Positions 33,124 through 42,124 of a stretch of 64,000 nt of DNA are shown here, in pieces. Every line of letters starts with the position of its first letter. The first letter of the stretch is position 1. The translations under genes were made by a program, and so were the position numbers. Source of the stretch: Janibacter limosus. GTDB taxonomy: Bacteria > Actinomycetota > Actinomycetes > Actinomycetales > Dermatophilaceae. Below the pieces are notes generated by a model that ran no database searches, was not told the DNA's origin, and worked only from the letters and a program-made list of their open reading frames with translations. The DNA lies in contig NZ_CP036164.1 of the NCBI RefSeq assembly GCF_004295485.1, forward strand, positions 2,728,001 through 2,792,000. Direction: 5' to 3'.

Positions 33124-36100
33124 TCAGAGCAGGCCTGCAACCTCGGCCGAGACCGGGTGGCCGAGCTCGGCACGAGCCTGCACGTATTGCGCCACGTTGC
33201 CGAGCTTGACGCCCTCGTAGCCACGCACGATCTCGGCCGTCTCGGCGACGGCGACCGCGGTGTCGTAGCCCAAGGCATCGAGCCCGTCGGCCAGGCGTGC
33301 CACGGTCGCGACGTAGTCGGCGAGCAGGGCCCGCTCGAGGCGGCGCACGTGGGCCCGACCAAAGGGGTCGAGCGCGGTGCCACGCAGTCGCTTGGCCCTG
33401 GCGAGCGCGACCAGCGCCGGCCGGCCTGCCAGCGGGATCGAGATCTTCTTGCTCATCCCGGCGGATCGCAGCATCGGTGGGTGCAGCCGATAGGTCGGCC
33501 GGGCCGCGCCCGGTACCTGTCCCAGCGTCTGCGCCTCGAGGTCGGGGTCGGTCAGCAGGCGAGCGACCTCGTACTCGTCCTTGTAGGCGCCGAGCCGGTG
33601 CGCGCCGCGAGCCACCGACTCGCTGAAGCCGTGGGCCGCGTCGTCGTTGCCCGGGGCCAGTGACTGCTCGGCCACCCAGGCACGCTCGACCAACCGGGCG
33701 TAGCCGAGGGCGGCACCGGCCCCGGAGTGGGCATCCATGCCGGCCGCACGGACGCCGGCCAGCCGCCGCGTCTCCCCGGCCATGGACAGCCCGGCGAGGA
33801 AGCGCGAGCCGTCCGGCACCGGCGCCTCGACCACCTGGGCCCGGGTCGCGGCGCCGAAGGCCACCGGGTCGGCGACACTGACCCGTCCCCACCTGAAGGC
33901 AGACAGGTTGGCCTCGACGGCCACGCCGTTGAGCGCGATGGCCTGCTCGAGCGCCGCCACCGAGAGCGGCAGGGCGCCCGCCTGGACGGCGGCACCGACG
34001 AGGAGCAGGTTGGCCGCCTCGACCGAGCCGAGCAGCGCCGTCGTCGCCGCCAGCATGTCGACGGTGTGCACGGAGCGCGCCGCAGAGCGAAGGGGGGCGA
34101 GGAGACCTTGCTCGTCGGGGTAGGTGACCGACGGGTCGTAGACCATCTCGCCCGTGGGGGTCGGGCTCGTCGAGGCGATCACGGTCGAGCGGTCCCGGCC
34201 CAGCAGGGCGGTGTTCTTCGCCTCACCGGCGACCATGAGGTCGAAGGCGAGCATCGCGTCCGCCCGGCCCTCGCTGAGCCGGTTGTTCGCCGGCGCAGCA
34301 CCGGCAGGCGCGAGGCGCAGATGACTCGTCACCGGGCCGGCCTTCTGTGACAGACCGGTCTGGTCGAGCCCCGAGCAGTGCAGCCCGTCGACGAGGGCTG
34401 CCGTCGCGAGGAGGGCGTTGACCGTGACGATGCCGGTGCCGCCGATCCCGGCGAGGAAGACGTCGAAGGTCCCGTCGATCGTCGGCCGCTGCGGGCTCGG
34501 GATGCTCGGCGGTGTGGCCGGCACGGGCGTGGGCAGCCTCGTCCCCGGGTCGGTCATGACCGTCATGAACGACGGGCAGTCACCGTCGAGGCAGCTGTAG
34601 TCGGTGTTGCAGCTGGTCTGGTCGATGCGGGTCTTGCGCCCCAGCTCGGTGTCGACCGGCTGCACCGAGAGGCAGTTGCTCTTGACGCCGCAGTCGCCGC
34701 AGCCCTCGCACACGGCTTCGTTGATGACGACCCGCATGGGGCGCGTCTCGACCTTGCCGCGCTTGCGCAGGCGGCGGGCCTCGGCCGCGCACTGCTGGTC
34801 GTAGATGAGGACGCTGACGCCCTGCACCTCGCGCAGCTCGCGCTGCGCGTCGTCGATGCGATCGCGGTGCCAGACCGTGACCCCGGGCGCGAAACCGGCG
34901 TTGCGACCGTACTTCTCGGGCTCGTCCGCACACACGATGATGCGCCCCACGCCTTCGGCGGCGAGCTTCGTGGTCAGCTCGGGCACGCCGAGACCACCCG
35001 GCGCGTCCTGTGCCCCGGTCATCGCGACGACCTGGTTGTAGAGGATCTTGTAGGTGATGTTGACCCCGGCGGCGACACAGGCCTGCAGCGCCAGCTGACC
35101 GGAGTGGAAGTACGTCCCGTCGCCGACGTTCTGGAAGATGTGGTCGATGTCGGAGAAGGGCGCCTGGCCGAGCCACTGCACGCCCTCGCCGCCCATCTGG
35201 GTGATGCCGGTGACCTGTGCACTCTCGCGGGGTGCCATCGTCACCATCGTGTGGCAGCCGATGCCACCGCCGCCGATGGACCCCTCGGGCAGCACCGTCG
35301 ACCGGTTGTGCGGACAGCCGCTGCAGAAGTAGGGGATCCGCTGGGCGCTGCCCACGGGGGTGATCGACAGGTCGATCCGGGAGCGACGGGCAGGCGCGGC
35401 CGGCTCACGCAGGCCGACGCGCCCGTCGAGCCACTGTCGCAACGCCGGGACGAGCCGGTCGGCCGTCAGGCTGCCGGTCGCCGGGACCAGGGGCGTCCCG
35501 GCCCCGTCGGCCTTGCCGAGGACCCGAGGCTGCTGCGCGCTGCCGTAGAGGAGGTCGCGGACCTGCGACTCGACGAAGGGAGTCTTCTCCTCGACCACGA
35601 GGATCTCGTCGAGACCCTCGGCGAAGGCGGTGAGCCGCGACCGGCCGAGCGGGTACGGCATGCCGATCCGGTAGAGCCGGATGCCGGCGTCGCTCAGCGC
35701 GGCGTCGTCCAGACCGAGGTCGAGCAGTGCCTGCCGGACGGTGTCGAACTGCGCGCCGGTGGCCGCGATGCCGAGCGTGGCACCGGGTGCCTCGACCTCG
35801 ACGACGTCGAGCTCGTTGGCGGCCGCGTAGGCCTCGACCATCGCGGTACGCGGGCCCACGAGCGCCGCCTCGGCCTTGAGGCTGTCGGTCGGCGAGAGCA
35901 TGGCGAGCTGCTCGTAGCGCCAGGGCTTGCCCTCCCACTCGATCTCGGGGAGGACGATCCGCTGGGCAGCGAAGTCGGCGTCGACGGTGAAGAGTCCGTC
36001 GGCGACGTCGGACACGATCTTGAGAGCGACCCAGCACCCCGACACGCGCGAGAGCGCCACGGCGTGCAGGCCCATCGAGATGACCTCTGCGGCATTGCGC

Positions 36101-36660
36101 GGGTACAGGACGGGGATACCCATGGCGGCCAGTGACCGCTCGGAGACGCACGGGACGGTCGACGACTTCGACCCCGGGTCGTCGCCGGCGAGGACCACGG
36201 CACCGCCACGCGGGTGGGCGCCGTACATGTTGGCGTGACGCAGGACGTCACCGCTGCGGTCGACCCCTGGCCCTTTGCCGTACCAGACCCCGACCACCCC
36301 GTCGACATTGCGCGTCTCACCGGGCAGCTCGAGCTGGCTGCCCCAGACCGCGGTGGCGCCCAGCTCTTCGTTCAGGCCCGGCTCGAGATGCATGCCGTGC
36401 TTGTCACGCAGCGCCTTGACGCCGGCCAGCGTCTTGTCGAGACCGGCGAGGGGGCTGCCCTGGTAGCCGGAGACGAGGCTGGCCGTCCGGGCACCGGCGG
36501 CGGCGTCACGGGCGTGCTGCTCGACGAGGAATCGAGCCACCGCCTGGACGCCCGTCAGGAGCACCGGTCGGGCCCCGGCCTCGTACCGGTCGGACAGCTG
36601 GTATCCACCGGCCGCGGAGTCAGGCACGGAGGGAGCGGAGCGCTCGTCGAGCTGGGTCAC
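33124..36660 (-). CDS. Indolepyruvate ferredoxin oxidoreductase, fused
   Basis: TPP- and Fe-S-dependent 2-oxoacid oxidoreductase of 1178 aa: arylpyruvate + CoA + oxidised ferredoxin gives aryl-acyl-CoA + CO2. The N-terminal pyrimidine-binding domain has LVSGYQGSPLAGLDKTL. CSGCPHN lies near residue 445, and the TPP-binding block QNVGDGTYFHSGQLALQA follows. A cysteine-rich Fe-S segment has CEGCGDCGVKSNC and CNTDYSCLDGDC. The gamma domain begins near GIGGTGIVTVNALLATAA. GTG start overlaps the hydroxyacyl-CoA dehydrogenase stop. The substrate could be a non-indole 2-oxoacid. Confidence 0.92.
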   Translation of the reverse strand: MTQLDERSAPSVPDSAAGGYQLSDRYEAGARPVLLTGVQAVARFLVEQHARDAAAGARTASLVSGYQGSPLAGLDKTLAGVKALRDKHGMHLEPGLNEELGATAVWGSQLELPGETRNVDGVVGVWYGKGPGVDRSGDVLRHANMYGAHPRGGAVVLAGDDPGSKSSTVPCVSERSLAAMGIPVLYPRNAAEVISMGLHAVALSRVSGCWVALKIVSDVADGLFTVDADFAAQRIVLPEIEWEGKPWRYEQLAMLSPTDSLKAEAALVGPRTAMVEAYAAANELDVVEVEAPGATLGIAATGAQFDTVRQALLDLGLDDAALSDAGIRLYRIGMPYPLGRSRLTAFAEGLDEILVVEEKTPFVESQVRDLLYGSAQQPRVLGKADGAGTPLVPATGSLTADRLVPALRQWLDGRVGLREPAAPARRSRIDLSITPVGSAQRIPYFCSGCPHNRSTVLPEGSIGGGGIGCHTMVTMAPRESAQVTGITQMGGEGVQWLGQAPFSDIDHIFQNVGDGTYFHSGQLALQACVAAGVNITYKILYNQVVAMTGAQDAPGGLGVPELTTKLAAEGVGRIIVCADEPEKYGRNAGFAPGVTVWHRDRIDDAQRELREVQGVSVLIYDQQCAAEARRLRKRGKVETRPMRVVINEAVCEGCGDCGVKSNCLSVQPVDTELGRKTRIDQTSCNTDYSCLDGDCPSFMTVMTDPGTRLPTPVPATPPSIPSPQRPTIDGTFDVFLAGIGGTGIVTVNALLATAALVDGLHCSGLDQTGLSQKAGPVTSHLRLAPAGAAPANNRLSEGRADAMLAFDLMVAGEAKNTALLGRDRSTVIASTSPTPTGEMVYDPSVTYPDEQGLLAPLRSAARSVHTVDMLAATTALLGSVEAANLLLVGAAVQAGALPLSVAALEQAIALNGVAVEANLSAFRWGRVSVADPVAFGAATRAQVVEAPVPDGSRFLAGLSMAGETRRLAGVRAAGMDAHSGAGAALGYARLVERAWVAEQSLAPGNDDAAHGFSESVARGAHRLGAYKDEYEVARLLTDPDLEAQTLGQVPGAARPTYRLHPPMLRSAGMSKKISIPLAGRPALVALARAKRLRGTALDPFGRAHVRRLERALLADYVATVARLADGLDALGYDTAVAVAETAEIVRGYEGVKLGNVAQYVQARAELGHPVSAEVAGLL

Positions 36661-37562
36661 CGGATGCTCCCCGAGTGATCGGAGCTGCCCGAGTCCTCGA
36701 CCTTCTTGCCGGACTCGTCATAGGCGTAGATCCCGTGCCCGGTCTTGCGGCCCAGCCGGCCGGCGGCGACGAGGTTGCGCAGGGTCACCGTCGGCTTGAA
36801 TCGGTCCCCGAGGGTGTCCTCGAGGGAGCCGAGGATGTGCAGGTAGGTGTCGAGCCCGTTGAAATCACCGAGCTCGAGCGGGCCCATCGGCCAGTTGAAG
36901 CCGACCCGCAGTGCCTTGTCGATGTCACCCGGGCTGGCCACCCCCTCCTCCAGCATGCGCAGGCACTCCAACCGGACCAGCGCCGAGATGCGCGAGGTGA
37001 GGAACCCCGGGGAGTCCTTGCGGCAGACCACCGTCTCCTTGCCGAGCGCCTCGCCGAAGTCGACCGCCCGCTGGATGGCCTCCTCGCTCGACTCCAGGCC
37101 GGCCACCAGCTCGACGAGTCGCATCATGACGGGTGGGTTGAAGAAGTGCATGCCGACGAGCCGGTGGGCATCCTTCGGGATGGCCGCACCGATGCTCGTG
37201 ATCGACAGCTGGCTCGTGTTGGTCCCGAGCAGCGCGTCGACCGGAGCGTGCTCGACGACCTGCCTGAACACCGCCTGCTTGACGTCGAGGACCTCGATGA
37301 CCGACTCGATGACGACATCGGCGCCGGCGACCCCTTCGGCCAGCTGGGTGGTGGTCCTCAGCCGCGCCCGGACGGCCGCCGACTCGTCCGCGTCGATCTT
37401 CTCCTTGCGCACGAAGCGTTCCAGACTCTGGGCGATGCCCGAGAGTGCCCGCTCGAGCTGGCGCTCGTCGAGATCGACGAGCGCCGTCTCGTGCCCTGCC
37501 ATCGCCGTCAGCTGGGCAATCCCGCTACCCATGGTCCCGGCCCCGATCACTGCGACCCGCAT
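36657..37562 (-). CDS. 3-hydroxyacyl-CoA dehydrogenase
   Basis: NAD-dependent dehydrogenase of 301 aa: Rossmann GAGTMGSGIAQLTAMAGH, catalytic His in LVGMHFFNPPVMM, NTSQLSI, and C-terminal helical domain with FLTSRISALVRLECLRMLEE followed by GVASPGDIDKAL and GFNWPMGPLELGD. Family members oxidise 3-hydroxybutyryl-type CoA esters. It leads a two-gene operon with the ferredoxin oxidoreductase and is divergent from the ferredoxin reductase operon. Confidence 0.93.
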   Translation of the reverse strand: MRVAVIGAGTMGSGIAQLTAMAGHETALVDLDERQLERALSGIAQSLERFVRKEKIDADESAAVRARLRTTTQLAEGVAGADVVIESVIEVLDVKQAVFRQVVEHAPVDALLGTNTSQLSITSIGAAIPKDAHRLVGMHFFNPPVMMRLVELVAGLESSEEAIQRAVDFGEALGKETVVCRKDSPGFLTSRISALVRLECLRMLEEGVASPGDIDKALRVGFNWPMGPLELGDFNGLDTYLHILGSLEDTLGDRFKPTVTLRNLVAAGRLGRKTGHGIYAYDESGKKVEDSGSSDHSGSIR

Positions 37563-37621
37563 GGGCCCTCCATTCCGGTCACGACGGACCGACGCATAGT
37601 CTGGCTGCTATTCCCAACACC

Positions 37622-37657
37622 GTACGGATATGACACTATCTGACCTAGCCGTACCAT
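37622..37657 (+). promoter_or_regulatory. Divergent promoter/operator region
   Basis: -35 ATGACA (37630-37635), 16-bp spacer, -10 TACCAT (37652-37657) for the + strand gene at 37683. Outer inverted repeat GTACGG (37622-37627) / CCGTAC (37649-37654), with an ACACTA half-site (37633-37638) inside. The promoter of the opposing 3-hydroxyacyl-CoA dehydrogenase gene is not obvious. Confidence 0.5.
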
Positions 37658-37682
37658 TGAAAGCCCGCCCCTTGGAGGACCC

Positions 37683-38924
37683 GTGACCGAGACATTCGTG
37701 GTGATCGGCGGAGGCGTCGGAGGCGGCACCGCCGCTCTGGCCCTGCGCACCGAAGGTTTCACGGGGCGCATCGTGGTGGTCTGCGAGGAGAACCGACCGC
37801 CCTACTCGAAGCCACCCCTGAGCAAGGGCGTGCTGCGCGGCCAGGAGAGCCCGGACCGGACCGCCCTGCGCCCCAAGGACTGGTACGACAAGAAGGACAT
37901 CGAGCTCATCACGGGGGTTGCCGCCAAGCACATCGATCGCGACACCAGGACGGTCCACCTCGCCGACGGCCAGGAGCTCGGCTACGACAAGTTGCTCATA
38001 GCCACCGGCGGTGACGCTCGTCGGATGCCGGGCACCGACGGCATCCCCGGCATCTTCACCCTGCGAACCGTCGAGGACTCCCTCGCGATCAGTGAGCGGC
38101 TCAAGCCCGGGGCGCGCGTCGTCGTGGTCGGCGGCGGGTTCATCGGCGCCGAGGTCGCGGCCAGCGCGGTGCAGATGGGGTGCACCGTGACGGTGCTCGA
38201 GGGCCTCGAGCTACCGCTGCAGCGGATGATGCCGCAGATGCTCGGGCAGCTGTACATGAGGATGCACCGGGACAAGGGGGTCGACTTCCGCACCAGCGTC
38301 GCGATCACGGACTTCGAGCACGGCCCCGACGGCCTCGTCGCGCATGCCGCCGATGGCAGCAGCTACCCGGCGGACGTGATCGTCATCGGCGTCGGCATGG
38401 TGCCCAACGACGACATCGGGCTGCAGGCCGGGCTCGAGGTCAGCAACGGGATCGTCGTGGACGGTCAGTGCCGGACCCTCGACCCTGACATCTTCGCGAT
38501 CGGCGACGTCGCCAACCTCCCCCACCCGCTCATCGGTGAGCGGCGCAGGGTCGAGCACTGGCAGAACGCGCAGCACCAGGCCAAGGTCGCCGCCAAGAAC
38601 ATGTGCGGAGGCAATGAGGAGTTCCTCGAGGTGCCATGGGTCTGGTCCGACCAGTACGACGTCACCATCCAGATCACCGGCGTGCCCGAGCCGCTGGACA
38701 AGGTCTATCTGCGCGGGGACGTCGACGAGTGGAACTTCTCGGCCGTGCTCGTGCGCAACGGCATCTTGCGGGGTTGCGTCGCCTACAACCGCACCGACGA
38801 CGTCCGCGCGGTGCGGCGCATCATGCACGACGGCCTGTCCGTCTCACTCGAGCACCTCACCGACCCCGAACTCGATCTTACCGAGCTGGCCGACGAGGCC
38901 GCCGCACATAAGGAGAACGCATGA
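37683..38924 (+). CDS. FAD-dependent ferredoxin reductase
   Basis: NAD(P)H:ferredoxin reductase of 413 aa, rhodocoxin/putidaredoxin reductase type. FAD motif VIGGGVGGGTAALAL, PPYSKPPLSK, second Rossmann VVVGGGFIGAEVAASAVQMG for NAD(P)H, and FAD-site DPDIFAIGDVANLPH. It passes electrons to a small ferredoxin; the only one in the window is at 44524-44724. No oxygenase is encoded here. GTG start with GGAGGACCC immediately upstream. Confidence 0.93.
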   Translation: MTETFVVIGGGVGGGTAALALRTEGFTGRIVVVCEENRPPYSKPPLSKGVLRGQESPDRTALRPKDWYDKKDIELITGVAAKHIDRDTRTVHLADGQELGYDKLLIATGGDARRMPGTDGIPGIFTLRTVEDSLAISERLKPGARVVVVGGGFIGAEVAASAVQMGCTVTVLEGLELPLQRMMPQMLGQLYMRMHRDKGVDFRTSVAITDFEHGPDGLVAHAADGSSYPADVIVIGVGMVPNDDIGLQAGLEVSNGIVVDGQCRTLDPDIFAIGDVANLPHPLIGERRRVEHWQNAQHQAKVAAKNMCGGNEEFLEVPWVWSDQYDVTIQITGVPEPLDKVYLRGDVDEWNFSAVLVRNGILRGCVAYNRTDDVRAVRRIMHDGLSVSLEHLTDPELDLTELADEAAAHKENA

Positions 38925-39775
38925 AGATCGGACGGTTCAGCGACGGCGGTGACCCCTTCTGGGCGGTCGTCGACCTCGAGGCCCGCACCATCGACCCGGT
39001 CGAAGACTCGATCGGGTCCTGGGGCCCGATCGTGTGCGCCGACGGGCCGGGCGCCCTCACCCGCTCGGGGGCGCAGCGACCACTCGACGGGCTGGCGGTT
39101 CTGGCGCCGGTCGAGGAATCCGCCAAGGTCATCTGCCTCGGCGCGACCTACGCCAAGCACGTCACCGGCCTCGGAGTGCAGTCCCACGACAAGCCGGCCG
39201 GCTTCTGGAAGCACTTCGATGCCCTCGTCGGACCCGAGGACGAGATCGTCTACCCGGAGATCTCGGAGGGTTTCGACTTCGAGGTCGAGCTCGTCATGAT
39301 TGTCGGTGACACGCTCGATCCGGGTGACCCCGAGCGCAGCATCCTCGGGTACACGGTCGGCAACGACACCTCCCTCCGCGACCACCAGTTCGGCGGCTCG
39401 GTGACGGGCATGGACATGTTCACCGCCAAGAGCGCCTACCGGTCCGCGCCGCTCGGGCCATGGATCGTCACTCGTGACGAGCTCGGCGACGGCACACCGG
39501 ACCTCGGTCTGACCCTTTCGGTCAACGGCGAGACGCGCCAGTCGGCTCGCACGAGCGAGATGTCCTTCGGCGTGGACATGCTCCTCGCCTGGGCCGACGC
39601 ACGCACCCCCCTTCGTGCCGGCGACGTCGTCTTCACCGGGACCCCCGAGGGTGTCGGTCACGAGGACGGCCGCTACCTCCAGCCCGGCGATGTCGTCGAA
39701 GCGACCATCGAGGGGCTCGGCACGCAACGCAACACCATCGGCCAACGCACGTCGAGCACCGGAGGCACTGCCTGA
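38921..39775 (+). CDS. FAH-family hydrolase/hydratase (copy B)
   Basis: FAH-fold protein of 284 aa: ICLGATYAKHVTGLG, metal glutamates in FDFEVELVMIVGD, GYTVGNDTSLRDHQFGG, APLGPWIVTRDEL, and C-terminal TGTPEGVGHEDGRYLQPGD. Probably acts on a ring-fission or acylpyruvate-like acid. AAGGAG precedes the ATG, which overlaps the reductase stop (ATGA); the stop shares bases with the next start (TGATG). Confidence 0.9.
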   Translation: MKIGRFSDGGDPFWAVVDLEARTIDPVEDSIGSWGPIVCADGPGALTRSGAQRPLDGLAVLAPVEESAKVICLGATYAKHVTGLGVQSHDKPAGFWKHFDALVGPEDEIVYPEISEGFDFEVELVMIVGDTLDPGDPERSILGYTVGNDTSLRDHQFGGSVTGMDMFTAKSAYRSAPLGPWIVTRDELGDGTPDLGLTLSVNGETRQSARTSEMSFGVDMLLAWADARTPLRAGDVVFTGTPEGVGHEDGRYLQPGDVVEATIEGLGTQRNTIGQRTSSTGGTA

Positions 39776-40743
39776 TGTTCACCATGCTGCTCTCCGGCGA
39801 CCTCATGGTCGCCGACGCCGATCGGATGGCCCAGCTGCTGGTGGACAAGGTGGGCATCACCGGACACCCCAACTGGCGCCAGGCCTTCCCCGGCCACCCC
39901 TACGTCGCTCACTTCCTGCGCACCCACAAGTCGCTCGCCGTGGCACCCACCCGCGTCGAGCCGCAGGGGCACCTCGATGCGGACAACCCGGGCGACCCGA
40001 TGTTCCCGATCTACCTGCACTCCCTCGAGGAGCTGCAGGGCGTCACGCGGCCGATCAAGACGCACGCCACGGTGCTCATCACCGATGACTTGAAGGGGGT
40101 GACCCAGCGCCTGCACGAGCGTCGGGTCCCCTTCCGCCTGGCCCGACGCACCCCGGAGATGCCCTTCGACCGGCTGTGGGTCGGCTGCCTCCCCGAGGAC
40201 CCGCGCTACACACCCGAGGTGGACGGCGGGCTGTGCATCGAGATCATGGGCCTGGAGCCCTTGCAAATGCCCGACGCCGTCTTCCAGACGCCGGCGGCGG
40301 AGCCTCGCGACCCCGCACCCAGCGACCTCGTCCGGGTCGTCGCGCGCGGGTTCCTGGTCCGCGACCTCGATGACGTCCTGGAGCGGCTGCGCACCAACCT
40401 CGACTGGTCCCCCGAGACCGTCGAGACCTTCGAGGACGAGGGCCTGCGACGCGCCCGGATGACCTTCGCCCTGGGCCACAGCGCGAGCCTCGACCTCATC
40501 GAGCCGACCCGGTGGGACACCGAGGAGGGCCTCTTCCTGCACAACTGGGGGCCGGGCCCCTACTACATCCGGCTCTCGACGATCGACCTCGACGCCAAGG
40601 CCGCTGACCTCGACGCCCGTGGCACCCGCTACCAGCGCATCAGCGGCTTGGACTCCGTCGACGGCGACCTGCTGCGCATCGACCCCGAAGATCTCGACGG
40701 CGCGCTCGTCGAGATCGTCGCCCACACCCCGACGCGTCACTGA
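39775..40743 (+). CDS. VOC-superfamily protein, two-domain
   Basis: Protein of 322 aa with a duplicated VOC layout: one domain from LLSGDLMVADADRMAQLL to about residue 165, and a second from VARGFLVRDLDDVLERLRTN to HT near the end (DGALVEIVAH). Possible metal ligands are fewer than in extradiol dioxygenases, so it may be a lyase, isomerase or binding protein. Third gene of the ferredoxin reductase/FAH operon. Function unassigned. Confidence 0.7.
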   Translation: MFTMLLSGDLMVADADRMAQLLVDKVGITGHPNWRQAFPGHPYVAHFLRTHKSLAVAPTRVEPQGHLDADNPGDPMFPIYLHSLEELQGVTRPIKTHATVLITDDLKGVTQRLHERRVPFRLARRTPEMPFDRLWVGCLPEDPRYTPEVDGGLCIEIMGLEPLQMPDAVFQTPAAEPRDPAPSDLVRVVARGFLVRDLDDVLERLRTNLDWSPETVETFEDEGLRRARMTFALGHSASLDLIEPTRWDTEEGLFLHNWGPGPYYIRLSTIDLDAKAADLDARGTRYQRISGLDSVDGDLLRIDPEDLDGALVEIVAHTPTRH

Positions 40744-40762
40744 CGCTGCGGCACCGCACAGA

Positions 40763-40795
40763 AGTGGCCCCGGACGCTTGAGCGCCGGGGCCACT
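40763..40795. terminator. Bidirectional terminator hairpin
   Basis: Perfect 11-bp stem AGTGGCCCCGG (40763-40773) / CCGGGGCCACT (40785-40795) with outer GCACA/TGTGC pairing. It separates the convergent VOC and CoA-transferase genes. Confidence 0.82.
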
Positions 40796-40818
40796 GTGCT
40801 GTCCGATCAGACCAGCGA

Positions 40819-42039
40819 CTAGGAGATGTGGCCACCCTCCTTGAGGGTGATCAGGTCGTCCCACGTCTTGCCGAGCTCGAGCAGGACCTCCTCGGTGTGC
40901 TGCCCGAGGTCGGGAGCCGGACCCAGGTCCGTCGGCTCGCCGCCGAACTGGACCGGGCTCGCGACCGTCGCGAACTCGTGACCGGTGTTGGTCGTCACCG
41001 TGCGCAGGTACCCGTTGGCCGCGACCTGGACGTCGTCGTGGGTCTCGAGCGGGGTCTGCACCGGCGCCCAGACCCCCTTCATCGTCGCCAGCCGCTCTCG
41101 CCACTGCGCCATGTCGGCCGTCGCGAACTGCTCGCGCAGGATCCTGATGCACTCGCGGTTGTTGGTCTTGCGGGCCGTCGCGTCGACGAAGCGCGGGTCG
41201 TCGATGAGGTCGGGGCGACCGATGTGCGTGCAGAAGTCGGGCCAGAAGCGGTCCGACTCGAGCATCACCAGGGCGATCCAGCGACCGTCCTTGGTCTGGT
41301 ACGCGTTGCGGGCGATGGGGTTCGGCCGGTCGTCGGGCCCGTAGACGGGGACGTCGACGCCCTCGAGGAGCTTGGAGGCCACGACATTGGGCGCGACATT
41401 CCACATGGCGATGTTGAGCAGGGAGACGTCGACGGTCTCGGGCCGACCCGTCGCCGCGCGCTGGTAGAGCGCAGCCGCGACTCCTCCGGCGATCGTCAGG
41501 CCACCCATGATGTCGCCGAAGGCCGACGGCTGCTCGGGCAGCATCTCGGCGCCCGGCTGCATGAGCGAGTCGTAGACCCCCCCGCGGGAGAAGTAGGACG
41601 CCCCGTCGTAGCCGCCACGCGAGGCCTCCGGACCGCGCACTCCCTGGCCGGTGCCGCGGGCGTAGATGATCGACGGGTTGATGGCGCGGATGTCGTCGAC
41701 GTCGAGCCTGAGCTTGGCGACGGTGGCCGGGAGGAAGTTGGTGAGGAAGACGTCCGCCTCGCGGATGAGGTCGTCGAGGACCGCGCGACCCTCGGGCGTC
41801 TTGATGTCGATGCCCACGCTCCGCTTGCCACGGTTGGGCAGCTCGACGAGGTGGTCGGCGCTGGCGGTCAGGCCGGGAACGATGCCGGAGCTGATCAGGC
41901 CACGCTGGGGGTCACCTCGGTCGGGGTGCTCGACCTTGATGACATCGGCGCCCCAGTCCGCGAGGACGGCACCTGCCGCGGGCACAAAGGTCCACGAGGC
42001 CACCTCCACGACCTTGACTCCCTGCATGAGCGTGTACAC
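40819..42039 (-). CDS. CaiB/BaiF family III CoA-transferase (copy B)
   Basis: 406-aa paralogue of the CoA-transferase at 10341-11558: GVKVVEVASWTFVPAAGAV, DWGADVIKVEHP, ELPNRGKRSVGIDIKT, and catalytic aspartate D176 in PSAFGDIMGGLTIAGG. GTG 42039 follows GGGAG; an internal ATG at 42027 is an alternative. Own promoter upstream. It should activate or transfer CoA to a pathway carboxylate, possibly recycling CoA from the end product. Confidence 0.92.
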   Translation of the reverse strand: MYTLMQGVKVVEVASWTFVPAAGAVLADWGADVIKVEHPDRGDPQRGLISSGIVPGLTASADHLVELPNRGKRSVGIDIKTPEGRAVLDDLIREADVFLTNFLPATVAKLRLDVDDIRAINPSIIYARGTGQGVRGPEASRGGYDGASYFSRGGVYDSLMQPGAEMLPEQPSAFGDIMGGLTIAGGVAAALYQRAATGRPETVDVSLLNIAMWNVAPNVVASKLLEGVDVPVYGPDDRPNPIARNAYQTKDGRWIALVMLESDRFWPDFCTHIGRPDLIDDPRFVDATARKTNNRECIRILREQFATADMAQWRERLATMKGVWAPVQTPLETHDDVQVAANGYLRTVTTNTGHEFATVASPVQFGGEPTDLGPAPDLGQHTEEVLLELGKTWDDLITLKEGGHIS

Positions 42040-42073
42040 GTGACTCCCGACGTTGACTGATTGAACAGAACTA

Positions 42074-42102
42074 ATAGTATTGAAAGTGTCTCATCTGATC
42101 AA
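42074..42102 (-). promoter_or_regulatory. Promoter of CoA-transferase copy B
   Basis: Reverse strand -35 TTGATC (42097-42102), 17-bp spacer, -10 TACTAT (42074-42079), in an AT-rich island between the ACAD and CoA-transferase genes. Predicted leader about 28 nt. The TTGAACAGAA string nearby (42061-42070) also occurs at 29180. Confidence 0.6.
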
Positions 42103-42124
42103 GGAGCGTGCAGGTCGAGACCCC

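Noticed and set aside
34378-36135. 585-codon forward frame opposite the indolepyruvate oxidoreductase
   Set aside because: No recognisable motif, compositional shadow. The reverse frame has TPP and Fe-S motifs.
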